Source: Paraburkholderia sp. (lineage in GTDB: Bacteria; Pseudomonadota; Gammaproteobacteria; Burkholderiales; Burkholderiaceae). From it: 64,000 nt of DNA. Made by a program: the position numbers and the translations under genes. A model generated the notes under the pieces. It saw only the letters and a list, made by a program, of their open reading frames with translations. It was not told the DNA's origin and did no database searches. Positions 27,804 through 36,666 of this stretch are shown piece by piece. Numbering within the stretch: the first letter of the stretch is position 1; each line of letters opens with the position of its first letter. Location: positions 62,001 to 126,000 of the forward strand of contig SCRN01000004.1 of assembly GCA_004322045.1 (NCBI GenBank). Direction: 5' to 3'.

Positions 27804-29246
27804 TCAGTACACGAAGCCGGCCGCGCCGACGAGGCGTGGCCCTTTGCCCGCGAGCGGATCGAGGCCGATCGCGCGCTGCAGCGCGTATTCGACGTCGCTG
27901 CTCGGACGCGTGACGCTGTCGAGCGCGTCATGCGTCTGTCCCGGGCCTACCGGTTGAACGATGTAAGGGGTAACGATCACGACCACTTCGGACTTGTTGT
28001 TCAAGTAGTCCTTCGAAGAAAACAGCTTGCCGAGCACCGGGAGGCGGCCGAGACCGGGCAGTTCCGAGAGCACGTCGCTGGTCTTGCTTTGCAGCAGGCC
28101 GCCGATGGCGAAGCTTTGGCCGCTCGCGAGTTCGACGGTCGTCTCCACGCGGCGCACCGTCAGCGCGGGGACTTTGATCGAGCCGGTCGTGACGCTGTTG
28201 GTCGGATCGATCTCGCTCACCTCGGGCCGCACCTTGAGGCTGATGCGGTTGTTCGCCAGCACGGTCGGCGTGAAATCGAGCGAGACGCCGTACGGCTTGA
28301 ACTCGATCGTGATCGCTCCCGTCGTGTCTTGGGCGACGGGAATCGGGAATTCGCCGCCGGCCAGAAAGCTCGCGGTCTGGCCGGACATCGCCGTCAGGTT
28401 CGGTTCGGCGAGCATCGTGATCAAGCCTTCCTGATCGAGTGCGTCGAGCACACCGTCGATCGAGGTATGCGCCGTGTGAAAGCCACCCACCACGGAAAAC
28501 GCGCCGGTGGGCGACAAATTGAACAGCTTGGCCGTCGAATCGACGATGGCGCGCCCGCTGAAGAGCCCGCCGATGAAGTTTCCGCTCGAGCCGAGCGAGC
28601 TCCAATTGATGCCCAATTGCTGCGTAATGTTGCGATCGACTTCGGTGATGCGCACGCGCAAATGGACTTGGATCGGTTGCGCGAGCGCGAGCCGGTTGAC
28701 GAGCGTTTCTTGCTCGTGCAGATATGGTTTCAAGGTTTGCGCGACTGCGTCCGCATCGGCTGCGCTCGGCACGTGTCCGCTCACCATCAACGAGCCGGGC
28801 GCGCTTGCCACCGTCAACCGCCATTGGGGGAAGCGCGCATCGAGCAGCCGCTGGATCGACGCCGTATCCATCGCCACGTTGATCGTCTTGCGCAGGATGG
28901 GGCGATTGTTCGCGCCGAGCGCGAACAGCGTCGTCGTGCCGGCCTTCTTGCCGAGCACGAACACCGTTTTGGGGGTGGGCACGTGGACGTCGGCCACATC
29001 AGGATCGGCGACGAAGACGGCCACGGCCGCTTCGGGCAACTGCACCATTTCCCCGCCGCCAGCGGGCACCGACAGCACCGAGTCGCTATCGGCTGCGTGG
29101 GCCGGCGCCGTCATCAAGTAAAGCCACGCGACGGCATAGAGCAGGCTTGCGAAGATGGCGAGCAAGCGCGAGCGGGGATACGGATGCGCGCGTCGCGGCG
29201 TAAGCCCTTGAAAGCGCAGAAAAGATCGATTCGAGCGAAGCATCAT
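27804..29246 (-). CDS. cpaC: CpaC/RcpA outer-membrane secretin of the Flp pilus
   Basis: The secretin has 480 aa with an N-terminal signal/hydrophobic segment (about 27-52, ending AHAADSDS). A pilus-formation N-terminal domain (ADPDVADVHVPTPKTVFVLGKKAGTTTLFALG) and a BON-like domain (GSLMVSGHVPSAADADAVAQTLKPYL) follow. The C-terminal secretin domain has LVNRLALAQPIQVHLRVRITEVDRNITQQLG, then PNLTAMSGQTASFLAGGEFPIPV and a terminal amphipathic region (SFAIGGLLQSKTSDVLSELPGLGRLPVLGKLF). It forms the outer-membrane exit pore. It is 9 bp after cpaB. Confidence 0.93.
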   Translation of the reverse strand: MMLRSNRSFLRFQGLTPRRAHPYPRSRLLAIFASLLYAVAWLYLMTAPAHAADSDSVLSVPAGGGEMVQLPEAAVAVFVADPDVADVHVPTPKTVFVLGKKAGTTTLFALGANNRPILRKTINVAMDTASIQRLLDARFPQWRLTVASAPGSLMVSGHVPSAADADAVAQTLKPYLHEQETLVNRLALAQPIQVHLRVRITEVDRNITQQLGINWSSLGSSGNFIGGLFSGRAIVDSTAKLFNLSPTGAFSVVGGFHTAHTSIDGVLDALDQEGLITMLAEPNLTAMSGQTASFLAGGEFPIPVAQDTTGAITIEFKPYGVSLDFTPTVLANNRISLKVRPEVSEIDPTNSVTTGSIKVPALTVRRVETTVELASGQSFAIGGLLQSKTSDVLSELPGLGRLPVLGKLFSSKDYLNNKSEVVVIVTPYIVQPVGPGQTHDALDSVTRPSSDVEYALQRAIGLDPLAGKGPRLVGAAGFVY

Positions 29247-29255
29247 TTAGCGATC

Positions 29256-30299
29256 CTAAGCAGCAGGATGGGGTGTCGTCGCCGTTCCCGGCAGGGCGCC
29301 TGGCGTCGCCGCGGGGCCGGCCGGCGGGGTGCCCGAGGGCAGCGGCGGCACGCCCGGTGCTGCTGCGGCTGCCGTTGGCAGTCCTAACGAATTGGCGCCA
29401 AGCGCATCGGTTTGCTTGGAGCCGCGGTAGACGACGACCGCGCGCGCGCTTGCCGCCTGACGCGGCGAAGCGGCGTGCGTCGGTGCTTGCGGCGCGGGCG
29501 TCATCGCACGCAAGCCGCGCGACACGTCTCGCGCCCACATGGGCGGGGTCTGCGGTTCAATCACGTCTTCGGGCTGCGAAGCCTGCCGATCGCGGGTGGC
29601 GAAGCTGCGCAGTGCGAGCGATAGCGAGCCGAGATGAGCGCCCACCGTGACGACTTCGGCGCTGCGCGGGGTCACCTCGAACGTGACGGTGCGCGCGCGG
29701 GCGTTTGCGGTGCTGGGCTTGGTGTCGTCGTCCTTGGGGCGTTTGAACGCGGTTCCGACCGCCAGCACGCGCACGCGCTCGGCGATGGTTTCGGTCTCGA
29801 CCGTTCGATCCGAAGGCGTGGGTGTGCCTGTGGCGGTGGGGATTTGCTGAGTGAGCAAGACGTCCACGTAATCGCCCGGCTCGATGAGGCCGGCGTTGCC
29901 GGAGACATCGTCGATCGCGACCGAAATTGCGCGCATGCCAGGTTGGAGCGCGGCGGCGAGAAAGCCCGGGGAGCTCGGCGAGATCACATCGGAGGCGCCA
30001 AGCGGCGTGCCCGCTTTCACGGCGTGACGCAGCAGGTCGCCCTTGAGGTCGACCGCGTCGGCTTGGCCATCGACGAGCGCACCCGTCGGCGCATCGCTGC
30101 GCGGCATGCTCTTCCAGGTGAGATCGCTATCGCGCAGCAACAGGCCGTCGGGCAGATCGGCCGCGGCGGCGCGGATGCTCACCATCGCGGGCGGCTTCGC
30201 GGGGCCGGGGCGCGAGGCCGCGACGTAGAGCGCACGCAAGACGAATGCGCCGATAGCGGCGACGACGATCAAGCCGGCGAGTTTCAGAATATTTTGCAT
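29256..30299 (-). CDS. cpaB: CpaB/RcpC Flp pilus assembly protein
   Basis: The protein has 347 aa. It has an N-terminal membrane helix (AGLIVVAAIGAFVLRALYVAA), a SAF/AFP-like domain (AAADLPDGLLLRDSDLTWKSMP, HAVKAGTPLGASDVI) and the RcpC core (GMRAISVAIDDVSGNAGLIEPGDYVDVLLTQ, TVTFEVTPRSAEVVTVGAHLGSLSLALRSF). A long Ala/Pro-rich C-terminal tail is probably disordered. RcpC-type proteins modify or stabilise the secretin complex and pilin. It lies 15 bp after tadV. Confidence 0.9.
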   Translation of the reverse strand: MQNILKLAGLIVVAAIGAFVLRALYVAASRPGPAKPPAMVSIRAAAADLPDGLLLRDSDLTWKSMPRSDAPTGALVDGQADAVDLKGDLLRHAVKAGTPLGASDVISPSSPGFLAAALQPGMRAISVAIDDVSGNAGLIEPGDYVDVLLTQQIPTATGTPTPSDRTVETETIAERVRVLAVGTAFKRPKDDDTKPSTANARARTVTFEVTPRSAEVVTVGAHLGSLSLALRSFATRDRQASQPEDVIEPQTPPMWARDVSRGLRAMTPAPQAPTHAASPRQAASARAVVVYRGSKQTDALGANSLGLPTAAAAAPGVPPLPSGTPPAGPAATPGALPGTATTPHPAA

Positions 30300-30314
30300 G
30301 GCGACGGCGATCCG

Positions 30315-30848
30315 TTATGTGAGCCGTGCATTAGTCAATAGCAGCCACGCTGCGTGCCCCACTACGGGCGCATAGCCGGGCGCGGGGGGCAGCCATATTG
30401 CGGCGACGCCGCCCGCCGCGAGGGCGACGCCGTAGGGCACGCCGCGCGCCGGCGCGAGCCATCCGAGTTCGGGGTTCGCCGCGGCCGCGCTTGGTGCGCG
30501 ACGCAATGCGAGTTGGGCGAGCGCGAGCAGCAGACCGAGAAACGAGACGATGAAGAAGACGGTGCTCGCATACGCGGGACCGCTCCATAAGAACACCGCG
30601 GCGAAGAGCTTGGCATCGCCGCCGCCGAGCCACCCGAAACGAAACAGCAGGGCAGAGAGGACGAGCGCGAGCGCGCCGGTGGCAAGATGGCGCTCGAATC
30701 CGGCCAAGCTTTGCGCGCTGAGCCACGCGTGTGCGAGATAAAGCGCAGCAAACGCGGCCACGATCGCATTGGGCAGGCGTCGCCGACGTAAATCGGAGAG
30801 CGCCAACATCAGCAACAGGGCGCTGGCTAGAGCGTTGATCAAGAACAT
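30315..30848 (-). CDS. tadV: TadV/CpaA prepilin peptidase (A24 family)
   Basis: A 177-aa polytopic aspartic peptidase. The two catalytic aspartates are in LALSDLRRRRLPN and in WLGGGDAKLFAA (the GxGD motif). It lacks the N-terminal methylase domain of PilD, as TadV proteins do. It processes the Flp pilin and the TadE pseudopilin encoded in the same operon. The ATG at 30848 begins the first membrane helix; the frame extends upstream without homology. Confidence 0.88.
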   Translation of the reverse strand: MFLINALASALLLMLALSDLRRRRLPNAIVAAFAALYLAHAWLSAQSLAGFERHLATGALALVLSALLFRFGWLGGGDAKLFAAVFLWSGPAYASTVFFIVSFLGLLLALAQLALRRAPSAAAANPELGWLAPARGVPYGVALAAGGVAAIWLPPAPGYAPVVGHAAWLLLTNARLT

Positions 30849-30927
30849 ATGTTTGCCTTTCGATCGACGTGCGCCATAGCCCGCAAGGAGGAGCCGTTCG
30901 GCGCTCGGGCCGAACGGTCTCATTGCA

Positions 30928-31119
30928 TCAATGACCGTTGGTCTGAACGCTCGTCACGTGCGTGATCATGTTGTTGAACAGGGCCGGTAGGCCGCTGGCG
31001 CCGCCGAAGATCGCGCCCGCTGCAGCAACAGCCACCACGACGATGCCGGCCAAGACCGAGTATTCGAGTGCGCTGACGCCGCGCTCGTCGCGCGAAAGGA
31101 ACCGTACGAAACGCAACAT
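30928..31119 (-). CDS. flp: Flp-family type IVb major pilin
   Basis: A 63-aa pilin. The leader ends in RDERG (Gly14) and the mature part begins VSALEYSVLAGIVVVAVAAAGAIF, with the diagnostic Glu5-Tyr6 pair of Flp pilins. The rest is a short hydrophilic tail. AAGGAG lies about 9 bp before the ATG. It is the first gene of the tad operon, 79 bp ahead of tadV. Only one flp copy is visible in the window. Confidence 0.92.
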   Translation of the reverse strand: MLRFVRFLSRDERGVSALEYSVLAGIVVVAVAAAGAIFGGASGLPALFNNMITHVTSVQTNGH

Positions 31120-31593
31120 ATTTAGGACTCCTTATTAAGAGACGAAGGGGGCCGCTGGACCACTTTCGCAACAGGGGGAGGGAGACATCTGCTCCCAAAT
31201 TTGTTTACGGCAATCGTTTGCGCGGCTTTAGCCACGTTCGTCGGGTCCCTAAATTTTTGCCTCGCAACGATTTCGTATGATAAAAGTAGCTCTGGGTGCA
31301 TGACCTCCCGCAGAGGTGTATGCAGCAAGGGATTGTGAGAATTGGGGGTGCAACTTCCGAGGATTAATCGTACGATAATTCGTAGGTGTAAACGATAGCT
31401 CAGTTCTCCTAATTATTTTTTCGATGATGGTTCGGCAGCGTGCGCCGCGACCCTCGACTCGCTCGAGCGTTGCACAATGAGCCCTCTTCCAAGAGCCGTT
31501 ATGATGTCTGTCGCGCAGACCATGCGTAGCTGCACCCTTCGATTGCTGACGCATGGAAGACCTCTTGCTCGGCCCGCTGAATTGGAGAACCCG
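31120..31593. other. AT-rich control region between flp and fghA
   Basis: A 474-bp gap with visibly lower GC than its surroundings, especially about 31180-31440. It must hold the divergent promoters of the tad operon (minus) and the esterase gene (plus). TATCAT on the minus strand near 31275 is a possible -10 for flp. An imperfect palindrome is at 31363-31379. I see no gene, terminator or repeat array in it. Confidence 0.55.
31363..31379. promoter_or_regulatory. Imperfect palindrome in the flp/fghA control region
   Basis: ATTAATCGTACGATAAT contains the perfect 10-bp palindrome ATCGTACGAT with near-symmetric AT flanks. It could bind a dimeric regulator. There is no family-specific match I recognise. 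Confidence 0.35.
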
Positions 31594-32439
31594 ATGCTGG
31601 AACTCGTCGAGACCCACCTTTCTCATGGCGGCAAGCAGGCGCTTTATCGGCATGACGCCAAGACGATCGGCTTGCCGATGCGCTTTTCGGTCTATTTACC
31701 GCCCCATGCGCAGCATGGCCGCGTCCCGGCGCTGTTTTTCCTGGCGGGCTTGACCGCCAACGAGGAAACGTTCCCGATCAAAGCGGGCGCGCAGCGTTTC
31801 GCCGCCGAACATGGCATTGCGCTCGTCGCGCCCGATACGAGCCCGCGGGGGGCGGGCATCCCCGGCGAAACCGATGCGTGGGATTTCGGCGTGGCGGCCG
31901 GTTTCTACCTCGATGCCACCCAGGCGCCTTGGTCGCGCCATTACCGAATGTATTCCTACGTGCGCGACGAGTTGCGCGAGGCCGTTATCGCCGCGCTACC
32001 GATCGATGGCGCCCGCTTGGGCATTTTCGGTCATTCGATGGGCGGCCATGGCGCGTTGGTCTTGGCGCTGCGCAACCCGGGCCTGTACCGCTCGGTGTCG
32101 GCATTCGCGCCGATCGCCGCGCCGATGCAATGCCCATGGGGCAAGAAGGCCTTTTCGGGTTACTTGGGGGACGATATCGAGGCTTGGCGCCAATGCGATG
32201 CGAGCGAACTCGTGATGCGGGCCGACACCGGCCGTTTCGAAGCGGGCATCCTCGTCGATCAAGGCTTGGCGGACAAGTTCCGCATCGAGCAACTGCACCC
32301 TGACGTTTTCGAGCAGGCGTGCCTGAAAGGCGGCCAACCGCTGACGCTGCGCCGTCATGAGGGGTACGACCATGGCTACTATTTCATCGAGACATTCATT
32401 GAAGATCACATCGCGCATCACGCACGCGCGTTGACCTAG
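31594..32439 (+). CDS. fghA: S-formylglutathione hydrolase
   Basis: The enzyme is 281 aa, the usual length. It has the esterase-D signatures: FFLAGLTANEETFPIKAGAQRFAAEHGIALVAPDTSPRG, the nucleophile elbow GHSMGGHGA, QCPWGKKAFSGYLG, and the catalytic His in RRHEGYDHGYYFI. It hydrolyses S-formylglutathione to formate and glutathione in formaldehyde detoxification. The partner glutathione-dependent formaldehyde dehydrogenase is not next to it here. The ATG at 31594 follows TGGAGAA; upstream in-frame starts lack homology. Confidence 0.92.
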   Translation: MLELVETHLSHGGKQALYRHDAKTIGLPMRFSVYLPPHAQHGRVPALFFLAGLTANEETFPIKAGAQRFAAEHGIALVAPDTSPRGAGIPGETDAWDFGVAAGFYLDATQAPWSRHYRMYSYVRDELREAVIAALPIDGARLGIFGHSMGGHGALVLALRNPGLYRSVSAFAPIAAPMQCPWGKKAFSGYLGDDIEAWRQCDASELVMRADTGRFEAGILVDQGLADKFRIEQLHPDVFEQACLKGGQPLTLRRHEGYDHGYYFIETFIEDHIAHHARALT

Positions 32440-32549
32440 CGTAAAGAAATTTCCGACGCTCGTGCTACGCTCGAACATTCGGGCGCAGACAGCCCCCCTC
32501 TTCCGAGGGCGAAGGCCGACGCCGCACGCGCCCGAGCTAGCGAGTCAGC

Positions 32550-33305
32550 ATGCCTATTCATTACCTTCGCGCATTTACGGATCCCGACCGCACGGACGAA
32601 GCCAACCGCCGCCTGGGGCGCTCGCTCGCGTTCGTGGCCGGCGCGGCCAACGCAGGCGGCTTCTTGGCTGTGGGGCAATATACGTCGCACATGTCGGGGA
32701 TGGTCTCTACCACGACAGACGCTTTGGCGCTCGGCGAGCTGGGGCTCGCGGGAGCGGGCTTCGCGTCCCTTGTTTCGTTCATCACGGGCGCGGCGGTATC
32801 GGCGATGCTGATCAATTGGGGGCGGCGCCAAGAGCTGCGCAGCCTCTACGCGATGCCGCTCATGCTCGAAGCGTCGTTGCTGCTCATATTCGGCTTCCTC
32901 GGAGCGAATCTTGAAGCGCATCGGCTGCTGTTCGTGCCGGCAACGGTCGCGCTGTTGTGCTTCGTGATGGGCTTGCAGAACGCGATGATCACCAAGATCT
33001 CGAAGGCGGAAATCCGCACCACGCACGTAACGGGGCTCGTGACCGACATCGGCATCGAGCTGGGCAAGCTCTTCTATTGGAACGGCCCCTTCTCGCATCC
33101 GACGCTCTATGGCGCGCCGGTGTTGGCCGACCGCCGCCGGCTGGCGCTGCTGGTATCGTTGCTGGCTTCGTTCTTTTGCGGCGGCTTGGCCGGCGCCATC
33201 GGCTTCAAGCACATGGGCTTCATCTCGACGGTGCCGCTTGCGACGGTGCTCGTGGCGCTTGCCGCCGTGCCCTTGGTGGACGATATGCTCGGTCAGCGCT
33301 TGTGA
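32550..33305 (+). CDS. YoaK-family (DUF1275) membrane protein
   Basis: A 251-aa protein with about six hydrophobic segments. The family signatures are present: FVAGAANAGGFLAVGQYTSHMSGMVSTT near the start, then LCFVMGLQNAMITKISKAEIRTTHVTGLVTDIGIELGK. DUF1275/YoaK proteins are inner-membrane proteins of unknown, probably transport-related, function. It follows fghA by 110 bp with no terminator seen, so read-through is possible. Confidence 0.87.
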   Translation: MPIHYLRAFTDPDRTDEANRRLGRSLAFVAGAANAGGFLAVGQYTSHMSGMVSTTTDALALGELGLAGAGFASLVSFITGAAVSAMLINWGRRQELRSLYAMPLMLEASLLLIFGFLGANLEAHRLLFVPATVALLCFVMGLQNAMITKISKAEIRTTHVTGLVTDIGIELGKLFYWNGPFSHPTLYGAPVLADRRRLALLVSLLASFFCGGLAGAIGFKHMGFISTVPLATVLVALAAVPLVDDMLGQRL

Positions 33306-33314
33306 CGCGTACGC

Positions 33315-33701
33315 TCACACCTGCTTGATCGGCCCCGCGTATTGCGCGACGAGCGGATCCGTCGTGACGAGGACGATGCCTTCGGCGATCGACTGCGCGA
33401 CGAGCATACGGTCGAAGGGGTCCTTATGGTGCCCCGCTAAGCCCTTCAGCGCGAGCACGTGCTGATTCGTAATCGGCAATTCCAAATAGCCGTTATCGAC
33501 GAGCGCGCGGCGAAACAGGCGCGGATCGACACGGAAGTCGCTCCGGCCCAAGTCGCTTTTGATCGTGATCTCCCAAAGGCTCGCGGTGCTGAACACGAGC
33601 GCATTGTCTTCATCTTCCAGCAGGGCGCGTGCAGCCGGCGAAAGCTGTTCCGGTTGCGCCGCCGCCCACAGCAGCAAATGCGTATCGAGCAAAACTCTCA
33701 T
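33315..33701 (-). CDS. PIN-domain toxin of a VapBC-type module
   Basis: A 128-aa PIN nuclease. Acidic catalytic residues are visible in LLDTHLLLWAA (Asp6), in STASLWEITIK (Glu), in HHKDPFDRMLVAQ (Asp pair) and in VTTDP. The sequence type (LLDTHLLLWA, SLWEI, HKDPFDRML) is the VapC subgroup normally paired with Phd/YefM-like antitoxins. It overlaps the antitoxin gene by 4 bp. The expected activity is sequence-specific RNA cleavage. It converges on the yoaK-like gene with 9 bp between stops. Confidence 0.9.
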   Translation of the reverse strand: MRVLLDTHLLLWAAAQPEQLSPAARALLEDEDNALVFSTASLWEITIKSDLGRSDFRVDPRLFRRALVDNGYLELPITNQHVLALKGLAGHHKDPFDRMLVAQSIAEGIVLVTTDPLVAQYAGPIKQV

Positions 33702-33946
33702 GTGCTTGCGCTTCCGAAGAGGTGCTCGATCTCTGCGGCTTGCATGCGATCGAAGTCGTCCGGAACGAGCAATTCGCCCGCGAGGAAGCCGAGGCGCCGC
33801 TGTTCCTCCGGAGCGAGGGCATCGAGCGCCACGACCTTGACGATAGGTCTGCCCGCCTTGGCGATGATGAAAGGGTTGCCCAGCGCGGCTTGATCGACGA
33901 GCCGCGACAGGTGGGTCTTCGCTTCATGGATGTTCACGATTTTCAT
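33698..33946 (-). CDS. Phd/YefM-family antitoxin
   Basis: An 82-aa antitoxin. The N-terminal DNA-binding part is MKIVNIHEAKTHLSRLVDQAALGNPFIIAKAGRPIVKVVAL, a textbook Phd/YefM fold. The C-terminal tail (about 45-82) should wrap the toxin. The toxin start overlaps its stop (ATGA), giving the usual excess of antitoxin. An inverted repeat immediately upstream is the likely autoregulatory operator. Confidence 0.9.
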   Translation of the reverse strand: MKIVNIHEAKTHLSRLVDQAALGNPFIIAKAGRPIVKVVALDALAPEEQRRLGFLAGELLVPDDFDRMQAAEIEHLFGSAST

Positions 33947-33959
33947 GGTGTAGTTGCAG

Positions 33960-33986
33960 TGGACTAAGTTTTGTTAGTTTAGTCCA
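33960..33986. promoter_or_regulatory. Inverted-repeat operator of the toxin-antitoxin module
   Basis: TGGACTAA (33960-33967) and TTAGTCCA (33979-33986) are perfect 8-bp inverted arms separated by 11 bp. An inner ACTAA/TTAGT pair lies inside. It starts 14 bp upstream of the antitoxin ATG, as expected for conditional cooperativity operators. Confidence 0.7.
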
Positions 33987-34053
33987 TTTTTGCAATAGAC
34001 CGAAAGGCCAATGCATTCTTGCGCACCGCATCATCGAAAATCCCACCCCCGCC

Positions 34054-34082
34054 TTGACACGCCAGAGCGCGTATCCGATCAT
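34054..34082 (+). promoter_or_regulatory. Predicted promoter of the polyol ABC-transporter operon
   Basis: TTGACA (34054-34059) is a perfect -35. GATCAT (34077-34082) follows after 17 bp and matches the -10 consensus at four of six positions. The -10 overlaps the shared 15-bp element at 34075-34089, and two palindromes lie just downstream of the expected start point. Confidence 0.55.
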
Positions 34083-34089
34083 TCGATCA
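34075..34089. promoter_or_regulatory. Shared polyol-regulon element, copy 1
   Basis: CCGATCATTCGATCA matches the reverse complement of 43725-43739, upstream of the dehydrogenase operon, at 14 of 15 positions. The two copies sit in the promoter regions of the two convergent polyol operons. Confidence 0.6.
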
Positions 34090-34094
34090 CCGAT

Positions 34095-34126
34095 TGAGCA
34101 ATTGCTCTTCGAGTGAGCGATCGCTC
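34095..34126. promoter_or_regulatory. Tandem 12-bp palindromes, candidate SorC-family operators
   Basis: GAGCAATTGCTC (34096-34107) and GAGCGATCGCTC (34115-34126) are both perfect palindromes. Each is preceded by T, and their centres are 19 bp apart, close to two helical turns. Together they read as a tandem repeat of TGAGCRATYGCTC. They lie just after the predicted transcription start, so they suit a repressor or a multimeric SorC-type regulator. Confidence 0.7.
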
Positions 34127-34261
34127 TGCGGGATCGGCAGTCCGGAAACAATCGCAAGCAGGGTGGGGGAAGCGTCCCGCCGCAGCTGAGTACGAACCGC
34201 GCTTTCGACGAGAGCGCTCATGCCTTTCCACCACAACGTACAAGAGTTAAGGAGACAAGCG

Positions 34262-35605
<1,344 letters not shown>

Positions 35606-35730
35606 GGTAAGCCGACGGGCGGTGCGCGGCTCGCGCGCACCGCTCTCGTGCGGGCAGCCAGCCATGGCGCGTGGCGGCCCGCTTTCGACGTCATCGGGCG
35701 CGGTGACGCGATCGTTAAGGAGTCCGAACG

Positions 35731-36666
35731 ATGGGACATCTTCATATGCCGCTCTCGCACGCCGCAGAGCAAGACGCCTTGCCTACCCCCGAGCGGCGCG
35801 CCGGATCGACGCGTTGGCTGGCGGCCCCTTCGGTCGCCGTGCTGGTGCTGTGGATGACGATACCGCTCGCCATGACGATCTGGTATTCGTTCTCGCGCTA
35901 CAACTTGCTCAATCCCGACGAGAAAGGTTTCGCCGGGTTGGACAACTACCGCTATCTGATCACCGATCCTTCCTTCGTGCCGTCGATCGTCCACACGCTC
36001 GAGCTGATCGGTTCGGTGCTCGTGATCACGGTCGTGGGCGGCATCTTGATGGCGCTGCTGTTCGATCGGAAGTTCATCGGCCAGGGCATTGCGCGCCTGC
36101 TCGCGATTGCCCCCTTCTTCGTCATGCCGACGGTCAGTGCGCTGATTTGGAAGAACATGATGTTGCATCCGGTGTACGGGGTGGTCGCGGCCGCGATGCG
36201 CTGGTTTGGCATGCAGCCGGTCGATTGGTTCGCCACCTATCCGTTGTCGGCCATCATCGTGATCGTCGCGTGGCAGTGGCTGCCGTTCGCGTTCTTGATC
36301 TTGTTCACGGCCATTCAATCGCTAGACGAAGAGCAAAAGGAAGCCGCGCGCATCGACGGCGCCGGCCCGGTCGCGATGTTCTTCTACATCACACTGCCGC
36401 ACTTGCGGCGCGCGATCGCGGTTGTGGTGATGATGGAGACGATCTTCTTGCTGTCGATCTTCGCTGAAATCTACACGACCACGTCGGGCGGCCCCGGCAA
36501 TGCGACGACGATTCTTTCGTATTTGATCTATGCGCTGGGCCTGCAACAGTTCGACGTCGGTCTTGCATCGGCTGGGGGCATTCTGGCCGTGGTGCTCGCC
36601 AATATCGTCGCGTTCTTCCTCGTGCGCATGCTCGCGAAGAACTTGAAGGGAGAATACGAAGCATGA
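35731..36666 (+). CDS. Polyol ABC transporter permease 1 (MtlF/SmoF-like)
   Basis: The permease has 311 aa and six predicted membrane helices. The ATPase-coupling EAA loop is visible as EEQKEAARIDGAGPVAMFFYITLPHL. It is a MalF-type inner-membrane subunit. The next gene begins 4 bp before its stop (ATGA). The start could be this ATG or the one six codons in (MPLSHAAEQ). Confidence 0.88.
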   Translation: MGHLHMPLSHAAEQDALPTPERRAGSTRWLAAPSVAVLVLWMTIPLAMTIWYSFSRYNLLNPDEKGFAGLDNYRYLITDPSFVPSIVHTLELIGSVLVITVVGGILMALLFDRKFIGQGIARLLAIAPFFVMPTVSALIWKNMMLHPVYGVVAAAMRWFGMQPVDWFATYPLSAIIVIVAWQWLPFAFLILFTAIQSLDEEQKEAARIDGAGPVAMFFYITLPHLRRAIAVVVMMETIFLLSIFAEIYTTTSGGPGNATTILSYLIYALGLQQFDVGLASAGGILAVVLANIVAFFLVRMLAKNLKGEYEA

